Assembly: GCA_003209475.1 (NCBI GenBank)
Contig: QCQY01000001.1
Span: forward strand, 34,284-98,283
From: Prochlorococcus sp. AG-459-B06
GTDB taxonomy: Bacteria > Cyanobacteriota > Cyanobacteriia > PCC-6307 > Cyanobiaceae
DNA: 64,000 nucleotides
Reading direction: 5' to 3'
The notes beneath the pieces were generated by a model that ran no database searches, was not told the DNA's origin, and saw only the letters and a program-made list of their open reading frames with translations. Shown here piece by piece: positions 28,602 to 39,216 of the stretch; the stretch's first letter is position 1, and each line of letters starts with the position of its first letter. The position numbers were made by a program, and so were the translations under genes.

Positions 28602-30911
28602 ATGTCCGAGGCAGCTGCAAATTCAAAAGAAAAAAACGAAATTGAAGTTTCTAAAACTATTTTGCCTGAAAATAAAAAATATGAAAGTGAATCTTTGAAT
28701 TATCAAATAAAAATTCCCGATTGGCTTCTTAAAGATATTAATAATTTTGAAAAATCAAATAAAGAAAATGATGAGAATCAGAACCTTATAGTAAAGGCTT
28801 TTAAACTTGCTTATAATGCTCATGATGGACAATTCCGCGCGAGCGGCGAGCCATACATTATCCACCCGGTTGCTGTTGCAAATCTCCTCAAAGAAATAGG
28901 TGCTAGTTCATCTGTTATTGCTGCAGGCCTTTTACATGATGTTGTTGAAGATACTGGCATTGATTTATCCGAAATAGAAACAAATTTTGGATTAGAAGTA
29001 AAAATACTTGTAGAGGGTGTAACAAAATTAGGCGGCATTCACTTTAACAACAGGACTGAAGCACAAGCTGAAAATCTTAGGAAAATGTTTTTGGCTATGG
29101 CCAGTGATATCAGAGTTGTCTTAGTAAAACTTGCAGATCGACTTCATAACATGAGAACAATTGAATGGCTAAATGATGAGAAAAAACTAAGAATAGCGAG
29201 AGAAACAAGAGAGATTTATGCACCATTAGCTAATCGACTAGGAATAAACAGATTTAAATGGGAATTAGAAGATTTAGCTTTTAAATTCCTAGAGCCTAAA
29301 GAATATCTAGATCTTAAAGATCAAATCGCTGTTAAAAGAAGTGATAGAGAAAAAAGATTAAAAGTAACTTTGAATCTTATGAAGGAAAACTTGGTTTCAG
29401 CAGGTTTGAAAAATTTTGAAATAACAGGAAGGCCAAAACATCTTTATGGCATCTGGAGCAAAATGGAAAGACAACAAAAGCATTTTCACGAGATTTATGA
29501 TGTTGCTGCTCTAAGAATTATCGTGGACAATTCAGATAGTTGTTATAGAGCTTTAGCAGTTGTTCATGATACTTTCAAACCAATCCCAGGTAGATTTAAA
29601 GACTATATAGGATTGCCAAAACCCAATGGATACCAGTCCTTACATACTTCTGTGATTGGAAGACATCGACCTATTGAAGTTCAAATTAGAACTACTTCGA
29701 TGCATCAAATTGCTGAATATGGTATTGCCGCTCATTGGCAATACAAAGAGGGTGGTTCTCCTGCTAAAAGTAATGCCGAGAGATTTAATTGGCTAAGACA
29801 ATTAGTAGAATGGCAACAAGAAGGTAATGCAAGGGATCATAATGATTATTTAGCTTCAATTAAAGAAGATTTATTTGATGAAGAAGTATTTGTAATCACT
29901 CCAAAAGGAGATGTTGTTGGTTTAAGGAAAGGATCTACCGCTATAGATTTCGCCTACAGAATTCATTCTGAAGTTGGAAATCACTGTAATGGAATAAGAA
30001 TTAATGAAAAGCTTTCTCCATTATCTACAGCACTTCAAAATGGTGACTTCATTGAAATTTTGACAAGTAATAATGCTACTCCAAGCTTGGATTGGCTGAA
30101 CTTTGTAGTTACGCCAACTGCTAAAAATAGAATCCGCCAATGGTACAAGAAAAGCCATCGTGATGAAACGATTAAAAGAGGTAGAGATTTACTTGAAAAA
30201 GAAGTAGGTCGAAACGGTTTTGAAGGATTACTCTCTAGTGAAGCCATGAAAAAAGTTGCAAATCGATGCAATTTAAAAACTACTGAAGATCTTCTTGCAT
30301 CTCTTGGTTTTGGTGGTTTAACTTTGCATCAAGTATTAAACAGACTAAGAGAAGAAATAAAATTACAAACAGAAGATGTAAAAAATGTTTCTGACTCTGA
30401 AATAGTAAAATCTCTTAAAAGTAATAGTAATTTATCCACTAATAAATCTAATTCGGCAGCTAAATCACCAATTTCCGGGATAGAGGGTCTTGATTACAGA
30501 ATAGGTAAATGCTGTACCCCACTTCCTGGCGAGGATATTATCGGAACTGTATCGCTCGGCAACCATGGGATAACAATACATAGGGAAGATTGTGAAAATG
30601 TAATCCCAATTCCAATAGAGAGAAGATTACCTGTTGGTTGGAATCAAGATAATAAAACTGGCGATAATAAGTTTCCAATTCAGCTACGAATTGAGGTAAT
30701 TGATAGAGTTGGAGTCCTTAAAGATATTCTTATGCGATTATCTGATAAAGGTATAAACGTTAGCGATGCAAATGTTAAAACTGCTTATGGTAAACCAGCT
30801 ATTATAAATCTTTGTGTAGGTCTTGAAAGTTATAATCAACTTCACAAAACAATTGAACAAATTAAATCAATGGCAGATGTTTTAGATATTGCCAGAGTTG
30901 GACAAAGTTAA
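28602..30911 (+). CDS. spoT: Bifunctional (p)ppGpp synthetase/hydrolase, Rel/SpoT
   Basis: 769 aa; HD domain AAGLLHDVVEDT, synthetase GRFKDYIGLPKPNGYQSLHTSV, TGS and C-terminal ACT domains. Confidence 0.97.
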   Translation: MSEAAANSKEKNEIEVSKTILPENKKYESESLNYQIKIPDWLLKDINNFEKSNKENDENQNLIVKAFKLAYNAHDGQFRASGEPYIIHPVAVANLLKEIGASSSVIAAGLLHDVVEDTGIDLSEIETNFGLEVKILVEGVTKLGGIHFNNRTEAQAENLRKMFLAMASDIRVVLVKLADRLHNMRTIEWLNDEKKLRIARETREIYAPLANRLGINRFKWELEDLAFKFLEPKEYLDLKDQIAVKRSDREKRLKVTLNLMKENLVSAGLKNFEITGRPKHLYGIWSKMERQQKHFHEIYDVAALRIIVDNSDSCYRALAVVHDTFKPIPGRFKDYIGLPKPNGYQSLHTSVIGRHRPIEVQIRTTSMHQIAEYGIAAHWQYKEGGSPAKSNAERFNWLRQLVEWQQEGNARDHNDYLASIKEDLFDEEVFVITPKGDVVGLRKGSTAIDFAYRIHSEVGNHCNGIRINEKLSPLSTALQNGDFIEILTSNNATPSLDWLNFVVTPTAKNRIRQWYKKSHRDETIKRGRDLLEKEVGRNGFEGLLSSEAMKKVANRCNLKTTEDLLASLGFGGLTLHQVLNRLREEIKLQTEDVKNVSDSEIVKSLKSNSNLSTNKSNSAAKSPISGIEGLDYRIGKCCTPLPGEDIIGTVSLGNHGITIHREDCENVIPIPIERRLPVGWNQDNKTGDNKFPIQLRIEVIDRVGVLKDILMRLSDKGINVSDANVKTAYGKPAIINLCVGLESYNQLHKTIEQIKSMADVLDIARVGQS

Positions 30912-30929
30912 TTTTAAAATCAGATCAAT

Positions 30930-31373
30930 CTATCTTTTACTTTTTATCTTGTAGATAAATAAAGCAATACTGCCGCAAATCAAAGCTAACAAAATACCTA
31001 CACATGATGAACCTAAGAGTAATTTTAGGGAAAAAATTCTACCTTGTTTCCATAAGTCATCAATAACTAAACTTTTTTCAAGAATTTTATTAGAAGAATT
31101 ATTTAAAAAAATCGAACCAACCTTATAGTTAAAATAATAAAGTGGAACATATGTAAAAGGGTTGCTGATCCAGGTACCAATTGCAGCTAGAACAATATTT
31201 CCCTTAGCTATTTTCGCAAAAAATACCCCTATTAAAGTCTGAAACCCAAAAAAAGGAAAGCAGCCACTAAATACCCCTATAGCTAAACCTTTAGCATTAA
31301 AGAAAGGACTTCCATTCTGATTCCTAAATAATGATAGAATTTTCTTATAGGTAATATCTCTTTTAAATCTCAT
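30930..31373 (-). CDS. DUF2062 membrane protein
   Basis: 147 aa; GSPFFNAKGLAIGVFSGCFPFFGFQTL, GTWISNPFTYVPLYYFNYKVG. Confidence 0.8.
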   Translation of the reverse strand: MRFKRDITYKKILSLFRNQNGSPFFNAKGLAIGVFSGCFPFFGFQTLIGVFFAKIAKGNIVLAAIGTWISNPFTYVPLYYFNYKVGSIFLNNSSNKILEKSLVIDDLWKQGRIFSLKLLLGSSCVGILLALICGSIALFIYKIKSKR

Positions 31374-31434
31374 TCAGAAAGAAAATTTCAAAATTCTTGA
31401 CAATCTTACTTAATTATCCATAACAAAGCGAGAG

Positions 31435-32817
31435 ATGGATTCAATAGTTACTACAGAAGATACGATAGCTGCAATTGCTTCAGCTATAAGTATAGGGAAA
31501 GGAGGAGTTGCGATAATAAGAGTATCAGGGAAAGAATCAATAAATTCTTGCAAAAAGATTATTCAAACTAAATCTAAATATGCATGGGAATCACATAGAG
31601 TTTTTCATGGTTTTATTCAGGAAAATAAACAAAATAAATTTATAGATGAGGTTTTAATTTTAGTGATGAAATCACCAAATAGCTTCACAGGAGAGGATGT
31701 AGTTGAACTTCATTGCCATGGAGGAATTATCATAGTAAATAAAGTTCTTAAGAGATTATTATCTAGTAATTCTAGAGTAAGACTTGCAAACCCAGGAGAA
31801 TTTAGTCAAAGAGCTTTTCTTAATGGAAAAATAGACCTTACTCAAGCCGAGTCGATTAATCAATTAATTAATGCAAGCAATACAAGATCAGCAGAGTTAG
31901 CTTTTAGTGGGATTCAAGGAGAAATAAAGAAAAAAATTAATGATATTAAAAATGACCTTATAAATCAACTTTGCGAAATAGAAGCGAGAGTTGATTTTGA
32001 AGAAGACTTCACAGATTTTGATTACACCAAATATCTAAAAAACATTAAAAAAGTAAAAGAAAAAATAGAATTACTAATAGAAAATGCAAAAAGAAATTCA
32101 TATATTCACAATGGAATATCCATTGCACTTATAGGTAAAACAAATGTTGGTAAAAGCTCTTTACTAAATTTGCTTGCAAAAAAAGAGAAGGCAATCGTAA
32201 CTAATATTCCTGGAACAACTAGAGATATTATTGAAGTTAATTTAACTATTAATGATATTCCAATGAAAATAATTGATACTGCTGGTATAAGAGAAACTCA
32301 TGAAAAAATTGAAAGTATTGGAATTAAAAAAAGTTTTGGGAAAATTAAAGAGTCAGATTTTATAATTTATATTTATAGTCTTGAAGAAGGATTTAACGAA
32401 GAAGACAAAAAAATAATAGAAGAAATCCCCAAAGAAAAATTAATTACTATTTTGGGCAATAAAAAAGATTTAATTGATTGCAAAAATATTAATTCAAATG
32501 AGTTAAAAAACACAATTCTTATGAGCATTAAGAATAATGATGGTGAAAGAGTATTAATCGACACAATCATAAAAAAATGTGGATTAAAACAAGTAGACAA
32601 TATCAATATTTTTTTAAACGAAAGACATCTAACAAATTTGTCTGCTTGCCTATCTAATTTAAATGATACTGATGTAATCATTAAAAATAAATTGCCATTT
32701 GATTTGTTATCAATAGAACTGAGAGATGGAATTCAAAACTTATCTAAAATAACTGGTCAAGAATTAACGGAGGAACTTCTAGATAATATTTTTTCTAAGT
32801 TTTGTATTGGAAAATAA
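31435..32817 (+). CDS. mnmE: tRNA modification GTPase MnmE (TrmE)
   Basis: 460 aa; [46 protein letters not shown]-terminal FCIGK. Confidence 0.98.
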   Translation: MDSIVTTEDTIAAIASAISIGKGGVAIIRVSGKESINSCKKIIQTKSKYAWESHRVFHGFIQENKQNKFIDEVLILVMKSPNSFTGEDVVELHCHGGIIIVNKVLKRLLSSNSRVRLANPGEFSQRAFLNGKIDLTQAESINQLINASNTRSAELAFSGIQGEIKKKINDIKNDLINQLCEIEARVDFEEDFTDFDYTKYLKNIKKVKEKIELLIENAKRNSYIHNGISIALIGKTNVGKSSLLNLLAKKEKAIVTNIPGTTRDIIEVNLTINDIPMKIIDTAGIRETHEKIESIGIKKSFGKIKESDFIIYIYSLEEGFNEEDKKIIEEIPKEKLITILGNKKDLIDCKNINSNELKNTILMSIKNNDGERVLIDTIIKKCGLKQVDNINIFLNERHLTNLSACLSNLNDTDVIIKNKLPFDLLSIELRDGIQNLSKITGQELTEELLDNIFSKFCIGK

Positions 32818-32898
32818 ATTTGAGTTAAATTACATAGTGATATATAGTTGATTCTCTAATTCAGTTGAATTTTTATTAATTAATTATTTTTTAGTTTA

Positions 32899-33765
32899 GT
32901 GGATTTAAATACTCCAATAGTAAGTAAGATCATTGATAATTGGATCGATGAAGATATAGGAAGGGGAGATCTTACAAGTCCTTCTATTACGGAAGAGAAT
33001 GGCAATGCATATTGGATTGCAAAAGAAGGTGGTATATTTTGTGGTGTCGAGATTATAAAAGAAATTTTTAAAAAAATTGATTTAAAAATAAGTTCAAAAT
33101 TTAATATCTCTGATGGAGATCAATTTGTTAAAGATCAAAAACTCCTGGAAATATATGGACCTTCAAAAAGTTTGCTAGCTAGTGAAAGAATAGGCTTAAA
33201 TATAGCAATGCATTTATCTGGAATATCAACACATACAAAGAATCTTGTAAATAAGTTAGAAGGTACAAATATAAAATTAGCAGATACTAGGAAAACTACT
33301 CCTGGCTTAAGAATATTTGAAAAATATGCATTCAAATGCGGAGGTGGAGTGAATCATAGAATGGGATTATACGACGCTGCTATGATAAAAGAAAATCACA
33401 TTGCATGGACAGATAATCTTAATAATGCAGTAAAAAAAATTCGACTAAATTCGCCTTTTACAACTCATGTCATAATTGAAGCTGAGAATATCGAGCAGGC
33501 AAAAGAAGCAGTATTAGCTGGAGCAGATAGTGTATTATTGGATGAACTTAGCCCTGAAATAATCAAAAAAAACGTTCAAGAATTAAGAGATTTATCAATG
33601 AATATTTTTAAAAAAGAAGTCAATAAAAATTTAATAATAGAAGTTTCTGGAATTAACCCTGAAGAAATTAGTAAATATCTAATAAAAGGTATAGATTTGA
33701 TTTCAACAAGTTCTTCAATCACCAAAAGTAATTGGATTGATTTGAGTATGCGTTATATTAATTAA
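32899..33765 (+). CDS. nadC: Nicotinate-nucleotide pyrophosphorylase (carboxylating)
   Basis: 288 aa (GTG start); EDIGRGDLTS, LADTRKTTPGLR, KCGGGVNHRMGLYDAAMIKENH. Confidence 0.97.
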   Translation: MDLNTPIVSKIIDNWIDEDIGRGDLTSPSITEENGNAYWIAKEGGIFCGVEIIKEIFKKIDLKISSKFNISDGDQFVKDQKLLEIYGPSKSLLASERIGLNIAMHLSGISTHTKNLVNKLEGTNIKLADTRKTTPGLRIFEKYAFKCGGGVNHRMGLYDAAMIKENHIAWTDNLNNAVKKIRLNSPFTTHVIIEAENIEQAKEAVLAGADSVLLDELSPEIIKKNVQELRDLSMNIFKKEVNKNLIIEVSGINPEEISKYLIKGIDLISTSSSITKSNWIDLSMRYIN

Positions 33766-33792
33766 TTATATAGATAAATAATTGAATAATTA

Positions 33793-35607
33793 ATGCTAAT
33801 CATTTTTAAAGAATTAACAAAACAATTTGAAAAATCTCTTTTCGATAGTCTTGAAAAAAATGATAAAAAAGAAGAGTTCGAAATTCTTAGAAAAAATTTA
33901 ATTACACAATCATCAAAAGAGGAATTTGGTGATTATCAATGTAATGTTTGTTTAAGTTTATCTAAAATATATAAAAAGAAACCAAGAGATATTTCTAATG
34001 ATTTTATTAACCTTTTAAATAAAAATAAAAGCATCGCAAAATTATGTAAGAGTCTAGAAATAGCTGGACCTGGATTTATAAATATAAAATTAAAAGATGA
34101 AGTTCTAATAAATGAAATTAAATCAAATATGCGATGCCAAAGGGGTGGAATACCTCAAATTAAAAAAAATTTAGATAATGGCTTATCAAATAAAGTCATT
34201 GTAGATTTTTCAAGTCCTAATATTGCTAAAGAAATGCATGTAGGACATTTAAGATCAACAATAATAGGAGATTCAATATCCAGAATTTTCGAGTTAAGAG
34301 GTTATCAAGTATTAAGACTGAATCATGTTGGCGATTGGGGAACCCAATTTGGAATGCTTATTACTCAGCTCAAAGATTTATATTCAAATGATTTAGAGGA
34401 GATAGGCAAAATTAAGATAAGTGATTTAGTTGAATTTTATAAAGAATCAAAAAAAAGATTTGATAATGAATCTGAATTCCAAAAAAGATCTAGAGAGGAA
34501 GTAGTTAAGTTACAAAGTGGAGATATTAAATCGATTAAAGCTTGGAAATTATTATGTGATCAATCTAGAAAAGAATTTGATGAAATCTATAAAAATTTAA
34601 AAATAAAAATAGAAGAAAGAGGCGAGTCTTTTTATAATCCCTTCTTAAAATACGTTATTGAGGATTTGAATTTAAAAAAATTATTAATAGAAGATCAAGG
34701 AGCAAAATGTGTATTTTTAGATGGGATGACTAATAAAGAAGGCAAACCTTTACCCCTAATTATTCAAAAAAAAGATGGGGGTTTTAACTATGCCACCACA
34801 GATCTTGCTGCTTTAAGATATAGATTCAATAAACCTCCTAATGGGGATGATGCTTCGAGAATTATTTATGTAACTGATCATGGACAAGCAAATCATTTTG
34901 CTGGAGTTTTTCAAGTTGCAAAAAAAGCAAAATGGATCCCAGAAAATTGCCAAGTTGACCATGTCCCTTTTGGTTTAGTTCAAGGCATTGATGGCAAAAA
35001 ACTAAAGACAAGGGAAGGGGAAACAATACGTTTAAAAGATTTATTAAAAGAAGCAGTTAGAAGAGCAAAAGAAGATTTATTGAAAAGATTAGAAGTTGAA
35101 AATCGTTATGAGACAGAAGATTTTATTGCAAATACTTCAAGAATAATTGGATTAGGAGCTGTTAAGTATGCAGATTTAAGCCAAAATAGGATTACAAATT
35201 ATCAATTTAGTTTTGATAAAATGCTCTCTTTAAATGGTAATACGGCTCCTTATTTGTTATATACACTTGTAAGAATTGCAGGAATTAAAAGAAAAAATGA
35301 TTTTGTTCATGACTCTAAAGATTTTCAATATACAAATTATGAGCATAAATCTGAGTGGAAACTTATCAGAAAATTACTTAAGTTCGATGAAGTCATAATA
35401 TCTATTGAAAAAGACTTAATGCCAAATAGATTATGCAATTATCTGTTTGAGCTATGTCAGACTTTTAATAGATTCTATGATCAAGTTCCAATACTCAAAG
35501 AAGAAAAATATATAAAAATTTCTAGACTGAATTTATGTGATCTAACTGCAAAAACATTAAAATTAAGCTTAGAGCTTCTAGGAATTGAAACTTTAGAAAG
35601 AATGTAA
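33793..35607 (+). CDS. argS: Arginyl-tRNA synthetase
   Basis: 604 aa; [24 protein letters not shown] (HIGH-like), [24 protein letters not shown]. Confidence 0.98.
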   Translation: MLIIFKELTKQFEKSLFDSLEKNDKKEEFEILRKNLITQSSKEEFGDYQCNVCLSLSKIYKKKPRDISNDFINLLNKNKSIAKLCKSLEIAGPGFINIKLKDEVLINEIKSNMRCQRGGIPQIKKNLDNGLSNKVIVDFSSPNIAKEMHVGHLRSTIIGDSISRIFELRGYQVLRLNHVGDWGTQFGMLITQLKDLYSNDLEEIGKIKISDLVEFYKESKKRFDNESEFQKRSREEVVKLQSGDIKSIKAWKLLCDQSRKEFDEIYKNLKIKIEERGESFYNPFLKYVIEDLNLKKLLIEDQGAKCVFLDGMTNKEGKPLPLIIQKKDGGFNYATTDLAALRYRFNKPPNGDDASRIIYVTDHGQANHFAGVFQVAKKAKWIPENCQVDHVPFGLVQGIDGKKLKTREGETIRLKDLLKEAVRRAKEDLLKRLEVENRYETEDFIANTSRIIGLGAVKYADLSQNRITNYQFSFDKMLSLNGNTAPYLLYTLVRIAGIKRKNDFVHDSKDFQYTNYEHKSEWKLIRKLLKFDEVIISIEKDLMPNRLCNYLFELCQTFNRFYDQVPILKEEKYIKISRLNLCDLTAKTLKLSLELLGIETLERM

Positions 35608-36716
35608 TGAATGATTTTGATCAATTAAATAATCTTTTCCCAAGACCAAGAGAAGAAATAATAAATATGCAGTCTTATTCTGCACCTTTGGAAAATAGAA
35701 GAAATTTACTCCGCTTAGACTTTAATGAAAATACTCTTGGTCCAAGTCCTAATGTATTCGAAGCATTACAAGCGATAAAATTAAATGAGATTGCAATTTA
35801 TCCAGAATATAATTTATTAAAACATTTTTTATGTGATAAATATCTTGATTCAAGAAAATTTGATAATGATGAAATAGGAATTTTCAATGGAGCAGACGCC
35901 GCTATAAATGCAATCTTCAATTGCTTTGGAGAAAAAGATCAAATATTTCTAACCACGAATCCAACTTTTGGTTACTATTCTCCTTGTTCAGAAATGCGAG
36001 GAATGAAGAAAATAACTTGTTCTTACATTGGAGAAAATTTTCTATTTCCCATCGAAGAATTTAGTGAAAAAATTATAAAGTATAATCCAAAGTTAATATT
36101 TATTTGTAATCCAAATAATCCGACAGGAACAGTTTTAAGTGCTCAAGAGATAATTAACTTAGCAAATATCAAAAACGATTCATTGATAATTGTTGATGAA
36201 CTATATGAAAAATTTAATGGAGATAGTCTTCTTGAATCGATAGATTTTGAGAAGAATAACAACATACTAATAATCCAATCTCTCTCAAAAACAGCTGGGT
36301 TAGCTGGTTTAAGAATAGGTTTTACTTTTGGCAATAAAAATTTAATTAATTACATTAATAAAGTTACAGGACCATATGATGTAAATAGCTTTGCTATAAC
36401 TGCAGCATTAGCAGCACTTAAAGACAAATCATATATTGAAAATTATGTTTTAGAAGTAAAAAAAGCAAGAGAATGGATTTTAAATAAATTTAAATCAACA
36501 AAAATCAGAACTCATTTTAGTGGTGGTAATTATTTCTTAATTTGGCCAAAAAAAGATCCTAAAATTTTAATACAACAGATGAGAGAAAAAGGTATTCTTA
36601 TCAGAGGTATGGAAAACAAAAAAGATATTGGTAAGTCAATAAGGGTAAGTATTGGAACACAAGAACAAATGATTTTTTTCTGGGACAACTACAAGGTCTT
36701 AGATTTAATAAATTAA
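35607..36716 (+). CDS. hisC: Histidinol-phosphate aminotransferase-like PLP enzyme
   Basis: 369 aa; LRLDFNENTLGPSP, FNGADAAINAIF, NPNNPTGTVLS, VDELYEKF, SLSKTAGLAGLRIGF. Confidence 0.88.
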   Translation: MNDFDQLNNLFPRPREEIINMQSYSAPLENRRNLLRLDFNENTLGPSPNVFEALQAIKLNEIAIYPEYNLLKHFLCDKYLDSRKFDNDEIGIFNGADAAINAIFNCFGEKDQIFLTTNPTFGYYSPCSEMRGMKKITCSYIGENFLFPIEEFSEKIIKYNPKLIFICNPNNPTGTVLSAQEIINLANIKNDSLIIVDELYEKFNGDSLLESIDFEKNNNILIIQSLSKTAGLAGLRIGFTFGNKNLINYINKVTGPYDVNSFAITAALAALKDKSYIENYVLEVKKAREWILNKFKSTKIRTHFSGGNYFLIWPKKDPKILIQQMREKGILIRGMENKKDIGKSIRVSIGTQEQMIFFWDNYKVLDLIN

Positions 36717-37438
36717 TTACCAAAAATATAAATTGTATTTTGATCGATTCTTTTAGGTTTTATTTGAAAATCTTTTCCAACATATTTAACTTTAAAATTT
36801 TTCATATTTTCGATAAACAAATCAGCATTTGAGAAATCACATTCTTGGTTAATTTTTTTGCCACGAGCAAAGTGAACAGGAATAACTACATTAGGTTTTA
36901 GAAGCTTAACTATTCTTGAAGCCTCTTGCCCATCATAAGATTTTATTCCTCCTCCAATTGAAATAAATAAGATATCTGGGCGAGACAAAATAATTTGACT
37001 ATTGATATCAATATCACCAGCAGCGCCTCCCATATGAACAATTTTAAGATCATTCTGCTCCCAACTCCAAACAGTTGCCATCCCAAATCTTCTTCCATCT
37101 ACTCTGTCATGTGGGACGGAAATTCCATTTAATAAAATATCCTCAAATTGATAGATTCCTGGCTCTACAAACATTAATTGATTATTAGGGTTATATCCTT
37201 CATCTGGAAGCCTAGAACTAGCCAAAATAAAATCTACGTTGACTTCTTTTGGCTCTTTTAAATTGCTTGCACAACCTATTGCTTTAAAGGGATTTATAAG
37301 AATCGATTTTTCAGCACTATTAATTAAGAAACTACTATGTCCCAGACTTTTTATTACTAAATTCCTTGCCAATAATGAGGTAGGTAAAAAAGAGCTAAAT
37401 AATATAAAAAAGAAAATGTTTTTAATTTGAGAAATCAT
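36713..37438 (-). CDS. Exported metallo-beta-lactamase-fold protein with degenerate metal-binding motif
   Basis: 241 aa; signal peptide FFFILFSSFLPTSLLA, then LVIKSLGHSSFLINSAEKSILINPF, IPVHF; matches the UPF0173-like MBL layout but has no HxHxDH. Confidence 0.75.
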   Translation of the reverse strand: MISQIKNIFFFILFSSFLPTSLLARNLVIKSLGHSSFLINSAEKSILINPFKAIGCASNLKEPKEVNVDFILASSRLPDEGYNPNNQLMFVEPGIYQFEDILLNGISVPHDRVDGRRFGMATVWSWEQNDLKIVHMGGAAGDIDINSQIILSRPDILFISIGGGIKSYDGQEASRIVKLLKPNVVIPVHFARGKKINQECDFSNADLFIENMKNFKVKYVGKDFQIKPKRIDQNTIYIFGN

Positions 37439-37458
37439 ATTATTAATTTTTTTGTATT

Positions 37459-38055
37459 TTACTTTTGTTCAGCCATTTTTAGAAAATTACTAATTAATTT
37501 ATGACCAAATTGTGTCAATACACTTTCAGGATGGAACTGTACCCCATGTAAATGTTTATATTCTTTGTGAGAGATAGCCATAATAGTTGAGTCTTCTAAA
37601 GTCGCAGTTATCTCAATACAAGATGGTAAAGAAGTTGAATCAACTATAAGACTATGGTATCTAGTCGCCACGAATGGAGTCTCGATATCTTTAAACAATC
37701 CTTTTTGATTATGAAATATTTTGGATGTCTTACCATGCATAAGTTCTTTCCCAACTATAACCTTGCCTCCAAAAGCTTGGGCCAAGGCTTGATGACCTAA
37801 ACAAACTCCCAATATTGGAATATTTTCAGATAAATTTTTTAGTATTGGCAGACAAATTCCAGATTGATCGGGATTGCCTGGACCTGGAGATAATAGGATG
37901 CCACTAGGATTTATTTTTATAATTTCTTCTAAAGTAATTTCATCATTTCTTTTAACTATTAATTCTTTAGTTATTTCATGCTCAACTGAAAGTTCTCCTA
38001 AATATTGAACAAGGTTATAAGTAAAACTATCGTAATTATCAATAACAAGAAACAT
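37459..38055 (-). CDS. trpG: Anthranilate/aminodeoxychorismate synthase glutamine amidotransferase component
   Basis: 198 aa; IDNYDSFTYNLVQYLGEL, LSPGPGNPDQSGI, GVCLGHQALAQAFGG, GVQFHPESVLT. Confidence 0.94.
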   Translation of the reverse strand: MFLVIDNYDSFTYNLVQYLGELSVEHEITKELIVKRNDEITLEEIIKINPSGILLSPGPGNPDQSGICLPILKNLSENIPILGVCLGHQALAQAFGGKVIVGKELMHGKTSKIFHNQKGLFKDIETPFVATRYHSLIVDSTSLPSCIEITATLEDSTIMAISHKEYKHLHGVQFHPESVLTQFGHKLISNFLKMAEQK

Positions 38056-38067
38056 ATTTATATGGAT

Positions 38068-38478
38068 TTAAAATAACAACTTTATTTTAGGAAAAAAGAT
38101 ATATACAGCAATAATAACAGAATTAATAGAAGCTAATAATACTGCTCCTGCAGAAGTATCTTTTGAAATTTTAGCCAAAATACTAAATTCTTTTTTCATT
38201 ACTAAATCAACGATTGATTCAATAGATGTATTTAATATTTCTAGTATTAAAACAGACATAATTGTTGCAATCAAAATTAAATAATTACTTAAACTAATTT
38301 TGAATAAAAAACCAATCATTAAACTTATAACTGCAAAAATTAATTGAATTTTAAAATTTCTTGAAGTTTTTAATACGTAACTAATTCCACTGAAAGCATA
38401 TTTAAAACTTATTAATACATTACTAGAAGTTTTGTATGATTCTTTCCTATGTTCTAAATAGTTATTGTTTTTTTCCAT
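38068..38478 (-). CDS. dgkA: Diacylglycerol kinase (DgkA family)
   Basis: 136 aa; SFKYAFSGISYVLKTSRNFKIQ, LEILNTSIESIVDLV, AKISKDTSAGAVLLASI. Confidence 0.92.
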   Translation of the reverse strand: MEKNNNYLEHRKESYKTSSNVLISFKYAFSGISYVLKTSRNFKIQLIFAVISLMIGFLFKISLSNYLILIATIMSVLILEILNTSIESIVDLVMKKEFSILAKISKDTSAGAVLLASINSVIIAVYIFFPKIKLLF

Positions 38479-38484
38479 AGATTT

Positions 38485-39024
38485 TTAACCTAATCGATTA
38501 ATTAAATATTCTTGAAAATTTAACATATTTTCTAAATCATTCTCATTATTATGTTCCCATCCCAAAAGATGTAAAAATCCATGACTAGCCAACCAGATCA
38601 TCTCTTTATAGATTGAATGTTTATATTCATAAGACTGCTCAAGTGCCATCTCTAATGATATAAATATATCTCCCAACTCTAAGTGATCTAAATTATTTAG
38701 AGATGCATCAGAAGTGATCGGGAAAGATAGAACATCAGTTGGGCCATTTTTTTGCATCCACTTCTTATTCAAAGAAGCAATTTCTTGATTAGATATTATC
38801 TGTAAGCCTAATGAAAAAGATTTTTTTTCAAAAATATAATTTGGCAATTCATAATCATCTTTTTTTAATATTGTATTTATCCAAGATAAAAAAACTTTCT
38901 CCCAAAAAATAGATTCAAAAATAAGCTTAGTTTTAGTATCTTTTAACTTATTTGAAAATTGAGAAAAATCATTACATTGAAAAACCAAATCTAAATTAAT
39001 TTCAGAAATAATTTTTTCTTTCAT
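38485..39024 (-). CDS. ybeY: Endoribonuclease YbeY (rRNA maturation)
   Basis: 179 aa; [41 protein letters not shown]. Confidence 0.95.
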   Translation of the reverse strand: MKEKIISEINLDLVFQCNDFSQFSNKLKDTKTKLIFESIFWEKVFLSWINTILKKDDYELPNYIFEKKSFSLGLQIISNQEIASLNKKWMQKNGPTDVLSFPITSDASLNNLDHLELGDIFISLEMALEQSYEYKHSIYKEMIWLASHGFLHLLGWEHNNENDLENMLNFQEYLINRLG

Positions 39025-39030
39025 ACATTC

Positions 39031-39213
39031 TTAAACAGGAATATTGGGCTTACCTAAAGTGGCCACAAGGATTAATATCCCAATTAAAACTAGAAAGGTT
39101 ATTAAAAAATGAGAAATACTTTTTGAACCTTTCCTTACCATATTTCTCATAGCAAGCTTAATAAAGCTTGGAGGAGCAACTTTTTTTTCTAAAATTTCGT
39201 TTTTATTTTCCAT
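39031..39213 (-). CDS. Small single-TM protein (DUF3285-like)
   Basis: 60 aa; PPSFIKLAMRNMVRKGSKSISHFLITFLVLIGILILVATLGKPNIP, between ybeY and prfB. Confidence 0.7.
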   Translation of the reverse strand: MENKNEILEKKVAPPSFIKLAMRNMVRKGSKSISHFLITFLVLIGILILVATLGKPNIPV

Positions 39214-39216
39214 TAG

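Noticed and set aside
30943-30959. TTTATCT-TGT-AGATAAA stem-loop between spoT and the DUF2062 gene
   Set aside because: Short A/T-only stem inside the 3' coding end of the DUF2062 gene; not convincing as a terminator.
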